Of a stretch of 64,000 nucleotides of DNA, positions 63,195 through 64,000 are shown piece after piece (positions within the stretch are counted from its first letter, which is position 1; each line of letters starts with the position of its first letter). A program made the position numbers and the translations under genes. Origin of the DNA: Pipra filicauda (taxonomy: Eukaryota > Chordata > Aves > Passeriformes > Pipridae); the NCBI RefSeq assembly GCF_003945595.2, contig NW_024104294.1, forward strand, positions 1,509,174 through 1,573,173. The letters are read 5' to 3'. Under the pieces are notes generated by a model. The model did not search any database, was not told the DNA's origin, and saw only the letters and a list, made by a program, of their open reading frames with translations.

Positions 63195-64000
63195 TGTCAT
63201 GGTTTGAGATCTCCAAAAATCTAATTCCTTAGTCTAAGCCCCCTCTCACATCTCAACCTAATGTGGGATGATTTTTTCCAGACAAAACACCAGACTCAAA
63301 GTGGGGGAAAGGGAATATATTACAATGACTATACAAATAAATATTATAATACATTATACACACGATCTCAACTATCTCTACCATGACATAAGTATTTACA
63401 ATGGATCAGATCTCTTCTCCCCTCCAAATAAAAGTCCAGGAGGGAAGAAGGACAGATCCCTTCTTCAGAGCAGCAATGTCTCTAAGGCAGCAGTCATCTG
63501 TCCTTTTCTCATGCAGCAGCTGATGGCTGGATTTCTGCCAGCGCTCACGAGGGAGGCCTCCAAGCCTCTCTCGGCCCCTTGACGCAGGCAAAGGGGTCTT
63601 CCGTGGGCTACGTTCACCCCAGACAAAGGTCGTTCCACCACGGTCATATCACGAGCACAGGGGGTCTTTGTGACAGTCTGGTATCTTCAGGAGACGCAAG
63701 CCCCTTGCAGAGCTTCTGTGCCCTGCCTCAAGATGGCTGCGAGCTTCTTTGTAGCTTGCAGCAAGGGAGGGCTCCAAGGTCAACCTCCTACACACCGTCC
63801 TGGCTAAGCTCTCAGGACAACCGAGCTTCTTAGCTCCTTTACTCCATTTAGGACTTCTAATCAGTAAGAGTCCACCCCCTCCCCTTTGGAGGGATCTCAA
63901 AGAAAGTTTAGGGGAGTTTTGCAGTTCTTACCCCCAAACTTCCTCTCTGTAGAACTCAGTTCTCTCTTTCGGCTGCTGCTAGCTTCTTTTTCGGACAACA
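63195..64000 (-). mobile_element. Endogenous retroviral LTR at the window edge (boundary open)
   Basis: The left edge TGTCATGGTTTGAGATC at 63195 is a characteristic avian LTR terminus; in the sense orientation it is the 3' end, reading CTCAAACCATGACA. The right end of the window reads TTTTTCGGACAACA. GACA (63994-63997) mirrors the TGTC at the left edge, so the far edge is at about 63997 or just beyond. Like the 43660 LTR it joins an AT-rich left part to a CpG-containing right part. No target-site duplication can be tested, because the base after 64000 is unknown: the left flank ends GAATCT, which does not match the ACA at 63998-64000. It may be a solo LTR or one LTR of a longer provirus continuing to the right. 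Confidence 0.6.

Noticed and set aside
1..64000. CRISPR array, operon, phage or plasmid features
   Set aside because: No regularly spaced repeats, no ribosome-binding-site-led gene runs, and the sequence is clearly vertebrate nuclear DNA.

Overview
The window looks like vertebrate nuclear DNA from a bird, most likely a passerine. It has long non-coding stretches, one compact CpG island with a single coding exon, and avian-type retrotransposon relics. CR1 3' ends with the ATTCTRTG tail point to a bird or other sauropsid. A tRNA-Ile-derived SINE with a CR1-type tail (49511-49655) resembles the passerine TguSINE1 family. LTR edges of the TGTCCTGGTTTCAG and TGTCATGGTTTGA type are also typical of birds. 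I see no bacterial, phage or plasmid signal. Almost all longer open frames are chance frames without an ATG, a recognised domain or splice sites.

The one host gene supported by the sequence is the first coding exon of a glypican on the minus strand (4880-5039). It carries a signal peptide, the first conserved Cys-x3-Arg segment of the glypican core and a phase-1 splice donor. The ungapped match of 26 residues favours GPC5 over GPC3. The exon lies in a CpG island (about 4720-5420) with a strong minus-strand G-quadruplex motif in the 5' UTR/promoter. Positions 1-4879 are therefore the start of intron 1, and everything to the right of about 5420 is upstream of the gene.

From 5.4 to 43.6 kb I see no exon and few recent mobile elements, only old MIR-like or CR1/L3-like relics and simple repeats, including a TA/TG microsatellite at 31.1 kb. 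From 43.6 kb rightwards recent elements are more frequent. They are a solo LTR with a 5-bp target-site duplication (43660-44266), a CR1 3' end (46831-47000), the tRNA-Ile/CR1 SINE (49511-49655), a 5'-truncated RTE-like non-LTR retrotransposon (51507-52797), an ERVL-type LTR fragment (58156-58310) and another LTR at the window edge (63195-64000).

The RTE-like relic keeps the reverse-transcriptase YADD motif and a C-terminal zinc-finger-like motif but has two frameshifts. It is the most unusual element here, because RTE elements have a patchy distribution in birds that has been explained by horizontal transfer. I found no undescribed multi-gene system. The miR-17-92 cluster, which lies upstream of GPC5 in human, was not visible by eye.
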